Shown here piece by piece: positions 35,299 to 44,162 of a stretch of 64,000 nucleotides of DNA. This DNA comes from Alteromonadaceae bacterium 2753L.S.0a.02 (GTDB lineage Bacteria; Pseudomonadota; Gammaproteobacteria; Pseudomonadales; Cellvibrionaceae). The notes under the pieces were generated by a model. That model had not been told where the DNA came from. It saw only the letters and a program-made list of their open reading frames with translations, and ran no database searches. The stretch covers positions 3,745,001-3,809,000 of the forward strand of contig VISH01000002.1 of assembly GCA_007827375.1 (NCBI GenBank), written 5' to 3'. Made by a program: the position numbers and the translations under genes. Numbering within the stretch: position 1 is the stretch's first letter; every line of letters begins with the position of its first letter.

Positions 35299-35616
35299 TT
35301 AATTGGCTTTCGCTTTCTCGGCGCGTTTGCGACGCGCCTCTTTCGGGTCAGCAATCAAGGGGCGATAAATTTCCACTCGATCCCCGGCTTTTAACACGTG
35401 TTCCCGCGGGGGTTTTAGCCCTTTGGCGCCAAGTGCCTGACCGAAGATCCCCAAATTGGCAGATTCAAGATCTATCTCTGGAAACAACTCAGTAATTCCA
35501 GATTTCTGCACCGCTAGTAAGGCGGTAGTGCCCGGCTCCACGAGTAGTTCGATAATTTTTTGTTTATCGGGCCGTGCGTAGGCGACTTCAACGGCAATGG
35601 GCTCTATATCGGTCAA
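35299..35616 (-). CDS. rnfH: RnfH-family ubiquitin-like protein
   Basis: A 105-residue RnfH/UPF0125 protein with a beta-grasp pattern: IAVEVAYARPDKQKIIELLVE at the start and GLKPPREHVLKAGDRVEIYRPL near the end, and a basic C-terminus (DPKEARRKRAEKAKAN). Its role in the cell is not well defined. It is paired with ratA as in most gammaproteobacteria and lies convergent to bamE with a 9-base gap. Confidence 0.9.
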   Translation of the reverse strand: MTDIEPIAVEVAYARPDKQKIIELLVEPGTTALLAVQKSGITELFPEIDLESANLGIFGQALGAKGLKPPREHVLKAGDRVEIYRPLIADPKEARRKRAEKAKAN

Positions 35617-35652
35617 GGTTTATTCTCTTTCTGAAGTACTTTAACTACTTGA

Positions 35653-35686
35653 GTACTGTTACTGTTTAAGTACTGTTCCTGTTTAA
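35653..35686. repeat. Two tandem 17-bp units upstream of rnfH
   Basis: GTACTGTTACTGTTTAA (35653-35669) and GTACTGTTCCTGTTTAA (35670-35686) differ by one base and lie in the 95-base ratA-rnfH gap. They may be a slippage product or a binding site for a regulator. Confidence 0.6.
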
Positions 35687-35711
35687 GTATCGTTTTAGGC
35701 TCAATGTTGGT

Positions 35712-36146
35712 TCAGCCGAACACCACCTTTGCACGCGCACAAAGTGCACTCACTTGCTCGGTCGCCACCTGTTCAAGTAGTTTCCCCGCCGCAAAACCTA
35801 TAAGCCGATTTGTAAATTCAAACTCAAGCCAGAAATTCACTTTGCAAGCGGTATCGGAAAGCGGCTGAAAAGTCCACTCGCCGTCCATGCGTTTAAAGGG
35901 GCCTTCAACCAAACGCAACTTCATCGAATGCGGAGGATTCAAGGTATTGTGAGTGACAAAAGATTGTTTAATACCCGCTTTTTCAAGGTGAAGGCGTGCT
36001 TCCAGCCAGTCATCACCACGACCCAGCAATTCTGCGCCCACGCAACCTGTCATGTATTGCGGATACGCTTCAAAGTCGTTAACCAATTGATACATTTGCT
36101 CAGCGGAATAATTCACCAGCGCCGAGCGTTCGATACGTTTTGCCAT
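35712..36146 (-). CDS. ratA: RatA-type START-like protein (polyketide cyclase family)
   Basis: A 144-residue RatA/PasT/Coq10-like protein: IERSALVNYSAEQMYQLVND, FEAYPQYMTGCVGAELLG, then a C-terminal helix (NRLIGFAAGKLLEQVATEQ). Described in E. coli as inhibiting 70S ribosome assembly, though a ubiquinone-related function has also been suggested for this family. Its ATG overlaps the stop of the transporter gene by one base (TAATG), implying coupled translation. Confidence 0.9.
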   Translation of the reverse strand: MAKRIERSALVNYSAEQMYQLVNDFEAYPQYMTGCVGAELLGRGDDWLEARLHLEKAGIKQSFVTHNTLNPPHSMKLRLVEGPFKRMDGEWTFQPLSDTACKVNFWLEFEFTNRLIGFAAGKLLEQVATEQVSALCARAKVVFG

Positions 36147-37492
36147 TAACTGCCCAATTTATCGTACAAGCTGACGATCATGACTAAGGCGACCAGAGCC
36201 GGTGACACGAATCGCACGAGAAACAACCAAATATCGAATAAGGGATGCCCCTCAGCATCCATCTCCGAAGCAACAATGGCGCGTCTCATTAACCAGCCCA
36301 CGAAAATCGCAATGAACAATCCGCCGAGCGGTAGCATGATCTGCGAGGTCAGAAAATCCAGGGTATCAAATACTACGCTGGCATAAATGGATGCTACACC
36401 ACCGCCCCAAGCCAGTGTTGCCAGTAATAAGGTTGCGCTAAAGCGGTTGAACCTTTTGGATTCCACCAGCCAGGCAACGCCAGGTTCAATCAGCGACACA
36501 GCAGAACTCCAGGCAGCCACACTAACTAGAATAAAAAACAAAGTACCAAACACTTGGCCACCCGCCATATTGCCAAATGCCACTGGTAAACTGACAAACA
36601 TCAAACCGGGGCCCGAACTGGCCTCAAGCCCTGGGGTGGCGAAAACAATGGGAAAAATGGCTAGCCCGGCGACCAAAGCCACAACGGTATCGAGAATGCC
36701 GACGGTAATGATGGTGCGACCCACGCTGGCGTGATCGGGCATGTAAGCACCATAAGCCATGATGGCGCCCATCCCCAAACTCAGAGTGAAGAAGGCATGC
36801 CCCAGGGCCACCAATACGCCGGCCCAGCTGAGCTTATCGAATTTGAAATCGAATAAAAAGCTAAACCCAGCGACAAAATCGCCTTTAACGATGCCGTACC
36901 CCAGCAGTACCACAAGTACGATAAATAGAAACGGCATCAGCACCCGCGCCACCATCCCCAATCCACGGGTAACACCAGCGGCAACAACGCCCAGCGTCAT
37001 TACTGTAAACAGTGTATGAAACGCCAATTGGCGATGTGGATTTGCCAATAATTCACCAAATGCATCGTTTGCTGCGGTACCGTCAGCACCACCAAAAGTG
37101 CCAACTCCGGTAGCAAAGACGTAATTCAACGCCCAGCCTGCAACGACGCTGTAAAACGCCATAATCATGAGCCCCGCAAGCACGCCCATCCAGCCAATTC
37201 CTGTCCAGGCACCGTGCAAGCCTGCTTCGCTGGTGACATATCGCATCGAATTAATCGGGCTCATACGGCCACGGCGACCAATCAGCACTTCCGCCATCAT
37301 CACCGGAATGCCCACCAATGCGATACACACCAGGTAGACCAGCACAAACGCACCACCACCGTTTTCACCGGTAATGTATGGAAATTTCCAGATGTTCCCC
37401 AAGCCAACAGCTGAGCCTGTCGCAGCAAGAATAAACGTCCAGCGATTCGCCCAGACGCCATGCATCTTCCGTTGGTCCATTAAGTCCCCCAA
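36146..37492 (-). CDS. Sodium-dependent neurotransmitter symporter (NSS) family transporter
   Basis: A 448-residue membrane protein of the SNF/LeuT family with about 11-12 spans. The N-terminal NSS signature is TGSAVGLGNIWKFPYITGENGGGAFVLVY, and the Na+ site regions include YSVVAGWALNYVFATG and ALGHAFFTLSLGMGAIMAYG. It would import an amino acid or similar compound with Na+; the substrate cannot be read. Two extra N-terminal Met codons exist (MGDLMDQRKMHG), the true start is uncertain by a few codons. In many relatives smpB stands divergent directly to ratA; here the transporter lies between them. Confidence 0.87.
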   Translation of the reverse strand: MGDLMDQRKMHGVWANRWTFILAATGSAVGLGNIWKFPYITGENGGGAFVLVYLVCIALVGIPVMMAEVLIGRRGRMSPINSMRYVTSEAGLHGAWTGIGWMGVLAGLMIMAFYSVVAGWALNYVFATGVGTFGGADGTAANDAFGELLANPHRQLAFHTLFTVMTLGVVAAGVTRGLGMVARVLMPFLFIVLVVLLGYGIVKGDFVAGFSFLFDFKFDKLSWAGVLVALGHAFFTLSLGMGAIMAYGAYMPDHASVGRTIITVGILDTVVALVAGLAIFPIVFATPGLEASSGPGLMFVSLPVAFGNMAGGQVFGTLFFILVSVAAWSSAVSLIEPGVAWLVESKRFNRFSATLLLATLAWGGGVASIYASVVFDTLDFLTSQIMLPLGGLFIAIFVGWLMRRAIVASEMDAEGHPLFDIWLFLVRFVSPALVALVMIVSLYDKLGS

Positions 37493-37765
37493 TTATTGGA
37501 ATGCTGTGCGACCGTTCTTCGGGCCGCAGAACCGCCGATTGTAGCTGGAAACCACAATAAACTTAAGCCAACTTTTGCGAGGTCAGTCAATCCATGCGTT
37601 AACCGCAAACAACAGTGAGACGGGAAAACCAGCGGAGGGTGCCGAGTGGCGATCGACTACACCTGGTCCTATGAACAAATAGATAGCAAACCCAAGAAAG
37701 CAATAAGCCGATTAATACCCAGACCCGCTGGCTGAGCGCCTAACAAATGCCTATAATCCGCCGCC

Positions 37766-38242
37766 ATGGCTAAGAAGAAACAACAAAGCAGCAACACCAT
37801 TGCCCTCAATAAGAAGGCGCGTCACGATTATTTCATCGAGGAACGCTTTGAAGCCGGCGTCGCCCTGGCCGGCTGGGAAGTCAAAGCCTTGAGGGCCGGC
37901 AAGGGGCAACTCACCGACAGTTACGTAATTTTCAAGAACGGCGAGGCCTGGCTGCTGGGCGCCCAGATTCAGCCACTCCCTCAGGCCTCAACACATTTTG
38001 TGACCGATCCAACGCGCACGCGAAAGTTGCTATTGAACCGCCGGGAAATCAACAAACTGGTCGAGGCCACTGAGCAAAAGGGCCATACGGTGGTTGCCAC
38101 GGCGCTCTATTGGAAACGGCACCTGGTGAAGTGCGAAGTCGCCATGGCAAAGGGCAAGCAGCTACACGACAAACGCCAAACGGAGAAAGAGCGTGACTGG
38201 AACAAGCAAAAACAGCGCGTGATGCAAGAACGTAACCGCTAA
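37766..38242 (+). CDS. smpB: SsrA-binding protein SmpB
   Basis: A 158-residue SmpB: NTIALNKKARHDYFIEERFE, AGVALAGWEVKALRAGKGQL and the basic C-terminal tail ERDWNKQKQRVMQERNR needed for decoding in trans-translation. It binds the tmRNA, whose gene lies 8.4 kb further on, and directs it to stalled ribosomes. Confidence 0.96.
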   Translation: MAKKKQQSSNTIALNKKARHDYFIEERFEAGVALAGWEVKALRAGKGQLTDSYVIFKNGEAWLLGAQIQPLPQASTHFVTDPTRTRKLLLNRREINKLVEATEQKGHTVVATALYWKRHLVKCEVAMAKGKQLHDKRQTEKERDWNKQKQRVMQERNR

Positions 38243-38548
38243 GCAAAACAGCGAGAGTGCTCCGTCTCTAACTCGGTCGAAATCTGCTGACGCCAAACGC
38301 GTTCTCCCGCGCCGCGGTCCTTCAACGATACTCAAATTGGGCCCCATCCCGAACCAGCTTAAGCCGCCAATCACGGCCTCATTCAGGATGCCATTGCCGC
38401 GCCACCCGCTTCTTTCGGATTGCAACGATTGCCATTGTAAACCCAAACAACACCCGCCCACTGAGCACTCAACCCAAGCGGCTAGCCGACTATGAAGATG
38501 GAGTCCCTTTCGCGGATACAACCAACAGGTAACTGTGAAAAGAACACT
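38243..38548. other. smpB-kduD intergenic region
   Basis: 306 bases between convergent genes. I see no clear terminator, RNA or gene here. Confidence 0.4.
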
Positions 38549-39340
38549 CTATTCGTTGCTTGGTTTGCCAATGGTAGCGAGTATGCCGCCATCGACATAA
38601 AGAATCTGACCAGTAACAAAATCACTCGCTTTGCTGGCGAGAAAAACTGCAGCCCCCTGCAAATCATCAGGATTACCCCATTTTCCTGCTGGAGTGCGAC
38701 TGAGAATAAATTCATTCATTGGGTGACCATCCGTACGAATAGCCGCTGTTTGCGAGGTGGCGAAATAACCGGGGCCAATACCATTTACCTGAACATTGTA
38801 TTTCGCCCACTCGGTGGCCATATTTCGGGTTAGCATTTTTAAGCCACCTTTGGCTGCGGCATAGGCACCAACAGAATTTCTGCCCAGCTCGCTCATCATC
38901 GAACAGATATTAATTACCTTGCCACCACCACGTTTTATCATGCTGTTCACCACAATTTTACTCATGAGAAAAACCGAGGTTAAATCTGTTTTGATCACGC
39001 TTTCCCACTCGTTTAATTGCATTTCCAACAGCGGTGTGCGTTTAATAATTCCAGCGTTGTTAACTAAAATATCAATTGGCCCAATATCCTGTTCGATTGC
39101 AGCGACTTCACTCAGGCAAGCGCTTTCATCGGTAACATCGAAACGATAGCCATGGGCAGTAATTCCCAAATTTTGGTAGTGAAGCACGGCATTATCAATT
39201 TTTTCCTGGTTAGAGAGGCCATTAACGACTAAGGTTGCACCGGCTTGACCAAGGCCTGTCGCCATAGCCATACCCAAGCCATGCGTTGCACCGGTAACCA
39301 GGGCTCGCTTGCCAGACAGGTCGAACAATGGATTTGTCAT
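38549..39340 (-). CDS. kduD: 2-dehydro-3-deoxy-D-gluconate 5-dehydrogenase KduD
   Basis: A 263-residue short-chain dehydrogenase with the GxxxGxG loop (ALVTGATHGLGMAMATG), NNAG in ILVNNAGIIKR, catalytic Ser in INICSMMSELG and YAAAK (Tyr, Lys). It interconverts 2,5-diketo-3-deoxygluconate and 2-keto-3-deoxygluconate, the step after KduI in breakdown of unsaturated galacturonates from pectin. It lies downstream of kduI with a 13-base gap, supporting the assignment over other SDR enzymes. Confidence 0.9.
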   Translation of the reverse strand: MTNPLFDLSGKRALVTGATHGLGMAMATGLGQAGATLVVNGLSNQEKIDNAVLHYQNLGITAHGYRFDVTDESACLSEVAAIEQDIGPIDILVNNAGIIKRTPLLEMQLNEWESVIKTDLTSVFLMSKIVVNSMIKRGGGKVINICSMMSELGRNSVGAYAAAKGGLKMLTRNMATEWAKYNVQVNGIGPGYFATSQTAAIRTDGHPMNEFILSRTPAGKWGNPDDLQGAAVFLASKASDFVTGQILYVDGGILATIGKPSNE

Positions 39341-39353
39341 AGCTTTTTTCCGT

Positions 39354-40196
39354 TTACTTAAGTTCGTTGGGCTTTACGAAATCCATATCCGTGTAATCCA
39401 TGTTTTCTCCGGCCATTCCCCAAATAAACGTATAATTCGCAGTTCCCACACCACAGTGAATCGACCAGGGCGGCGAGACCACAGCCTGTTCGTTCGCGAC
39501 CCAAATGTGCCGCGTTTCCTGTGGCGGTCCCATAAAGTGACATACAGCCTGCTCTTGCGGCACATTAAAATAAAAATAGGTTTCCATTCTTCGGCTGTGA
39601 GTGTGTGCGGGCATGGTATTCCAGTTGCTGCCAGGGTGTAGCTCCGTCATACCCATCTGCAATTGACAGGTGTTTACAACTGAATGAATAAGCAGTTGGT
39701 TAATACTTCGCTGATTGCAGGTTTCAGCAGCACCGGCATCGAGCACATTCGCATCTTGCAAAGTAATTTTTTTGGTGTCGTGTCGCGCGTGTGCAGGTGA
39801 AGAATTAAAGTAAAATTTGGCAGGGTTTTGCGCATCTTTGCTGGCAAATTGAACAGACTCGCTGCCGTTGCCAATATACATAGCTTCCTTGTTGGCAATC
39901 GTATACTCAGTGCCATCGACTTTTATTGTGCCGATACCACCAATGTTAATAATGCCCAATTCTCTACGGTGCAAAAAAAACGGAGCTTTTAGCAAATCCG
40001 GCGCTTCAAGTACCAGCCGCTCGTTCACCGGCATAACGCCGCCCACCATAAAACGATCGTAATGGGTGTAGTTGGCAACTATCGAATCGGCCGCAAATAT
40101 TTCTTGAAGCAGAAAGCGTTGCCTCAGTGTCTCTGTGTCGTAGGCTTTAAAATCTTCGCGATGAACCGCGTGTATCTCGTTTATTTTCATGGTCAT
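39354..40196 (-). CDS. kduI: 5-keto-4-deoxyuronate isomerase KduI
   Basis: A 280-residue KduI. The cupin metal site is visible: TMPAHTHSRRMETYFYF and WSIHCGVGTANYTFIWGMAG; also MYIGNGSESVQF. It isomerises 5-keto-4-deoxyuronate to 2,5-diketo-3-deoxygluconate in pectin degradation. The start may be the second ATG (MKINEIHAVHR), six bases later. It is followed by kduD and preceded by the DUF4861 lipoprotein gene, giving a pectin-use operon. Confidence 0.93.
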   Translation of the reverse strand: MTMKINEIHAVHREDFKAYDTETLRQRFLLQEIFAADSIVANYTHYDRFMVGGVMPVNERLVLEAPDLLKAPFFLHRRELGIINIGGIGTIKVDGTEYTIANKEAMYIGNGSESVQFASKDAQNPAKFYFNSSPAHARHDTKKITLQDANVLDAGAAETCNQRSINQLLIHSVVNTCQLQMGMTELHPGSNWNTMPAHTHSRRMETYFYFNVPQEQAVCHFMGPPQETRHIWVANEQAVVSPPWSIHCGVGTANYTFIWGMAGENMDYTDMDFVKPNELK

Positions 40197-40235
40197 CTAT
40201 AAATACCACTCTCGTAACTTTAACGATTGATTAAT

Positions 40236-41501
40236 TTAAGGAACGCTTATTTTCAAAGGATTTTCTAGGGAATGCGCAGTATCCTTCAGGTATGTTTCGA
40301 AGGCTTCCTGTGACGTGAGACCGTTGGGTTCCTGCACCCAGGCTGCAGCAAAATAGTAATGAATACTGGCCTGATCTTTAAATACCACCACATAGTTATG
40401 ATCGTCTTCGCTCGTGCTCTTAATATCGTTGGCGCGAAAAAAAAGAGCCATACCCAGCTCATCGCCCGCCAGGCTTTGCTGCCCCCAGGTAGCAAGGTAG
40501 CGGTATTGGTTTTGTGCCTCTTTAATGCGTGTATCTTGCAATAGTGTCGTATTGGGGAGCTTGACTATCCCGGCGGCCAAACTATTTACTGGCATGGATG
40601 ACCGAAGGCGGACTTCGGCCAAGCGACTCCCAGCCTGCATACTCACAGTACTAACAAGATTTGATACATTGCCTTTCACTTGCCAATGCTTATATAAGGT
40701 GCTTAGCGACGCATAAATGGGGCCGTTATTTAATATTTTTACCTGCCAACCCTCAACCTTATCTGCCGGTTTTAGTTGCTCACCATCCCAATACCCCCAA
40801 CCGCCAACACCTACCGAAGCACCAACTTTTAAGATATCCATGCCCCAAGCAGCGGGATTATGGTAAGACTCAAAACCGTCTAAGCCAATAGTGTGCAAAA
40901 CCATGTCGTGAGTTCGCTTGCCGAAAATATCAAAACCATTACGCTCGTCCAAATAAAACCGATAAGCCACTTTATCGCTTTCAATGCCCGGGCCTTCGTA
41001 ACGAATAAATTGCGAATGGTCAGTGTGTGCAGGCGGCGGGCTAAGTTCGGTCACATTTTCAAATTCACCACCGAGGTATTGCTTTCCCTGCCATTTACCA
41101 CCGATTTTACGAGAAATTTCAGCCTGGGCTTTTTGCTTCGAATGCTTGTTCGAAGCTAACTCCGGAGTTATTTTTAGGTCCAGCGATTCCTTAGAGGCAA
41201 TGTTAACCTGAACCGCCAGCGTTTCTTCACGACCGTCGCCATCTTCATCTATTAACTGGCTAGGTAGCTCGCGCTCATTTAACCGCGCGGTGAACCTTGC
41301 TTGCGACCCCTCCGGCAATTTATTGAGGGGAATGAAAACCAGCTCATCGTATCGATTCAGATCCGCTGAATTGTGCACAGAGAGGCTAATAATCGCTTTT
41401 TCGCCGGCGGCACCCTGCTGGATGGCCGGCTCACTGCAAGCATTCAAAATCATGGCTAAGGAAAAAGAAAGAAACAGCCCAATAGAGCGCACGAGAGACA
41501 T
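40236..41501 (-). CDS. DUF4861 family lipoprotein
   Basis: A 421-residue lipoprotein with signal and lipobox LNAC (Cys near residue 22). It contains the DUF4861-like features ERNGFDIFGKRTHDMVLHTIG, HNPAAWGMDILKVGASVGVG and YFAAAWVQEPNGL. Such proteins commonly accompany kduI and rhamnogalacturonan or pectin lyase genes in marine bacteria; the activity is unproved but a role on oligosaccharides in the periplasm is likely. It is the first gene of the kdu operon on this strand. Confidence 0.78.
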   Translation of the reverse strand: MSLVRSIGLFLSFSLAMILNACSEPAIQQGAAGEKAIISLSVHNSADLNRYDELVFIPLNKLPEGSQARFTARLNERELPSQLIDEDGDGREETLAVQVNIASKESLDLKITPELASNKHSKQKAQAEISRKIGGKWQGKQYLGGEFENVTELSPPPAHTDHSQFIRYEGPGIESDKVAYRFYLDERNGFDIFGKRTHDMVLHTIGLDGFESYHNPAAWGMDILKVGASVGVGGWGYWDGEQLKPADKVEGWQVKILNNGPIYASLSTLYKHWQVKGNVSNLVSTVSMQAGSRLAEVRLRSSMPVNSLAAGIVKLPNTTLLQDTRIKEAQNQYRYLATWGQQSLAGDELGMALFFRANDIKSTSEDDHNYVVVFKDQASIHYYFAAAWVQEPNGLTSQEAFETYLKDTAHSLENPLKISVP

Positions 41502-41818
41502 ATCCTAACCGCCTTCCTCGGGTAAGTTAATGTAGAGCCCGGGAGATTGTAGTGCCACGGCCTGGGCTTTATTTTGTTTGAATTCGCGCCAAAAACATAC
41601 TTTATACGAGCAGCAGTAAGTCTAACGGGAAGAGAAAAAATGTGACAGAGACTATTGTTATCTTCTTATCACTATTAATAGCAATATCTTATGGCAGGGA
41701 GTTAAGCAATTTAAACCCAAGGTTTATTACACGAAATTTCTCACAGAACTGTATATTTTCTTAAGCTTGAACCAAAACGGCATGCTATCCCTGAGCTATC
41801 CTTTCGCGCACGCTGTCA
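41502..41818. other. Gap between DUF4861 gene and response regulator
   Basis: 317 AT-rich bases. It must carry the promoter of the kdu operon, but I see no distinctive operator and no gene. Confidence 0.4.
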
Positions 41819-42220
41819 TTACTCTGCAAGCGCAGTTTCAAGCTGTTCGATCAACTCAATGAGTTTGGTTTTCTCGAAAGGCTTTTCTATAAAATCTATT
41901 ATTCTGGGGTTGCTCTCGGCTTTCCTTCTGTCTTCTGGGTCAATGGAGGAGGAGACCATGCAAATTGGAAAGGCAGGAACATTGCCTCTCGCGAGCTCGT
42001 CGAGAAATTCCCAACCATTCATTAACGGCATATTAATATCTAAAAAAAGCAGCGAAGGTATTGTATTTTCCGTGCCGTCTATATGTGCGAGCGCTTCCTC
42101 TCCGTTTAAGAAGTGTAACAATTCTACATTTGGATAGAGCTTTTTGAGCGTTACCTCCGTTATGACAGCAAAAATACTGTCATCGTCAACGAGGTAAACT
42201 CTTAGTGTATCCTGACCCAT
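41819..42220 (-). CDS. Single-domain response regulator (CheY-like)
   Basis: A 133-residue receiver domain without output: acidic pair in LRVYLVDDDSIFAVI, phosphoacceptor Asp in SLLFLDINMPLMNGWEF, and Lys in FIEKPFEKTKLIELI. It directly abuts the upstream histidine kinase gene (no gap), and the pair probably forms a short phosphorelay or feedback unit. The lack of an output domain means its target is a protein partner or a downstream Hpt. Confidence 0.85.
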   Translation of the reverse strand: MGQDTLRVYLVDDDSIFAVITEVTLKKLYPNVELLHFLNGEEALAHIDGTENTIPSLLFLDINMPLMNGWEFLDELARGNVPAFPICMVSSSIDPEDRRKAESNPRIIDFIEKPFEKTKLIELIEQLETALAE

Positions 42221-43714
42221 TTAGTTGCTTCCGAAACAGACTGTAAAAGTTGTACCACCGCCCGGATTACTTTCTATCGCTATGCTTCCACCACAAGATT
42301 CAATTTGATTTTTAGTCATATACAAACCCATCCCCTGCCCTTCTATGTTTGTGTGAAACCGACTTCCAGGTTTGAATATTTTGTGACCATAGGTGTCGAG
42401 GTCGAGCCCATCACCGTAATCTTTTACATAAATTCCAGTACCTGGCGAATCAACCACCCCGACGTCGATCACCTTAGATAACTCATTAACACCATATTTA
42501 ACCGCATTGCTCACCAGATTGTGCAATACACTGTCCAAATAGGCAGGTACGCAATATACACAATAATCTTCAGGTATTTGCGAGTTAATATGAACGGCTT
42601 TTTTCTTAATTATTGTTGCGTTAAGTTGTATGAAACGATCCAGAGCCTGCTGCACATTACATTGAGCCTTAGATTCAGATTCCAATACATTTTCGTAATT
42701 AAGCAGTGTATTGATATTCTTTACGGTATTGTCGAGTTTGGAAACCGTGGTAGCAAGCATTTCGATATACTCGCTATTTCCAGGCTCCTCCTTCAAGAGC
42801 TGACTTAAGCCCACTAAATTGGCGACAGAGGAGCGAATATTATGCGAGGTCATAAATGAAAAGTCTTTTAGTCTGCGGTTCTGGTCCGTGGTTTTCTTAA
42901 GTAAGTTTTGCAACTCCTGCTCCGCATTTTTGCGCTCGGTAATGTCCTGATTGGCACCTATTGTTTTGATAGTTTTACCGTTTGCGTCTTTCTCCACAAC
43001 ATATCGAACTCCGAGGTAACCCACTTCGCCTTTTCCATTTTTGAAACGGTGTTCGATGTAGCGACTAAAATTAGGGTCATCTGTATCGACGGCTAACTGA
43101 GTTTCACTTTGCAGCAGCGGCCGATCTTCCTCAAACAGAAAATCGTCTGCATACTTTTGAGCGGGAACCTGGTAGCCACCTAATTCTTCGACAGTTACGC
43201 CGAGAATTTCTATAAATTCATCGTTAAATGTAAAAATAAATGTTTCGACATCGAGCTCCCAATAACCAATTTTAGCGAGTTGAGAAGCCATTTTAAGGTG
43301 GGTTTCATTCTCCCTCTGCGCATCCACTGAACGTTTTTGATTTGTAAGATTCTGAACAACGCACAGCACATTTTCCACCTGGCTGTTAACGTCAGTTATC
43401 GGTGTGAGAGAAAACCTCTCAATTAACGTGTTATCTATCACATCAACTTGGCAGGGTGCCCCCGAGAACACAGTATTGAAAGCCGTATTCAAAACTTCTT
43501 GAGCCTGTTTTCCATATAAAGAAATTATTTCCGGCAGGTATTTACCGATATTTTTATTGAGTGCAACATGAGAAGTGGATGCAGCAGATTCCGACACAAA
43601 GCACAGCTTGGCGGCATTGTCGAAAACTGCAATGTAAGAACCAGGAATAAGATCAGCCAAAGCCGAGAGCAATGTGTCGTGGATTGACGAGGGAATTGCC
43701 GCATGTGTCGTCAT
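42221..43714 (-). CDS. PAS-domain sensor histidine kinase
   Basis: A 497-residue soluble kinase with no membrane span. Two PAS-like sensor regions (about 15-130 and 150-265; the second reads GYWELDVETFIFTFNDEFIE with a PAC motif ending GANQDITERKNAEQEL) are followed by a coiled coil, an H-box DFSFMTSHNIRSSVANLVG and an HATPase domain with VLHNLVSNAVKYG, DYGDGLDL and GQGMGLYMTKNQIES. The signal is presumably cytosolic (redox, light or small ligand; not determinable). The CheY-like gene follows. Confidence 0.87.
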   Translation of the reverse strand: MTTHAAIPSSIHDTLLSALADLIPGSYIAVFDNAAKLCFVSESAASTSHVALNKNIGKYLPEIISLYGKQAQEVLNTAFNTVFSGAPCQVDVIDNTLIERFSLTPITDVNSQVENVLCVVQNLTNQKRSVDAQRENETHLKMASQLAKIGYWELDVETFIFTFNDEFIEILGVTVEELGGYQVPAQKYADDFLFEEDRPLLQSETQLAVDTDDPNFSRYIEHRFKNGKGEVGYLGVRYVVEKDANGKTIKTIGANQDITERKNAEQELQNLLKKTTDQNRRLKDFSFMTSHNIRSSVANLVGLSQLLKEEPGNSEYIEMLATTVSKLDNTVKNINTLLNYENVLESESKAQCNVQQALDRFIQLNATIIKKKAVHINSQIPEDYCVYCVPAYLDSVLHNLVSNAVKYGVNELSKVIDVGVVDSPGTGIYVKDYGDGLDLDTYGHKIFKPGSRFHTNIEGQGMGLYMTKNQIESCGGSIAIESNPGGGTTFTVCFGSN

Positions 43715-44162
43715 AATCGTTCTGTTTGCTCATATCTGTCTTTTTCTAGACGAGCCAATATGTATACACGAAGACAGAGAAGTTGTCGTCCACTTTATAA
43801 GGGAAATTAGGACAGCCGCAGTGACAGTTCACACTTACTAGGGCCTGTTGACACTATTAAATACATTAATTACGAATATTGCGCGAAGCGGTACTGCGGA
43901 TGTATTTATTACGCTGATGTAGCTATCGAATATGCGAGCTATAACAACTGTAAAAACTCTGTATTGACTAGGCACAAAACTAGCGCAAAAAACGCATTTG
44001 TGTCGTCCGGCGACATATACCCGCCAGCTTGAAATTGCAATAATTTCAAAACCGACGTTTCAAATAAATCTAATGTATGTCGGTTTCCTCAATGCGTTCT
44101 GCAACCTTCGCAATAAGTCCTTTGCCAGCAGGGCGCCTGCCAACAATAATGGAGATAATCCC
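43715..44162. other. Intergenic region with a solo MITE-like end
   Basis: 448 bases between divergent genes. At 43841 the sequence gggcctgttgacactatt nearly repeats the terminal inverted repeat of the element at 53474-53775 (one change in 18). No matching opposite end is seen, so it is a relic or chance end. The rest is AT-rich and holds the promoters of both neighbours. Confidence 0.5.
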
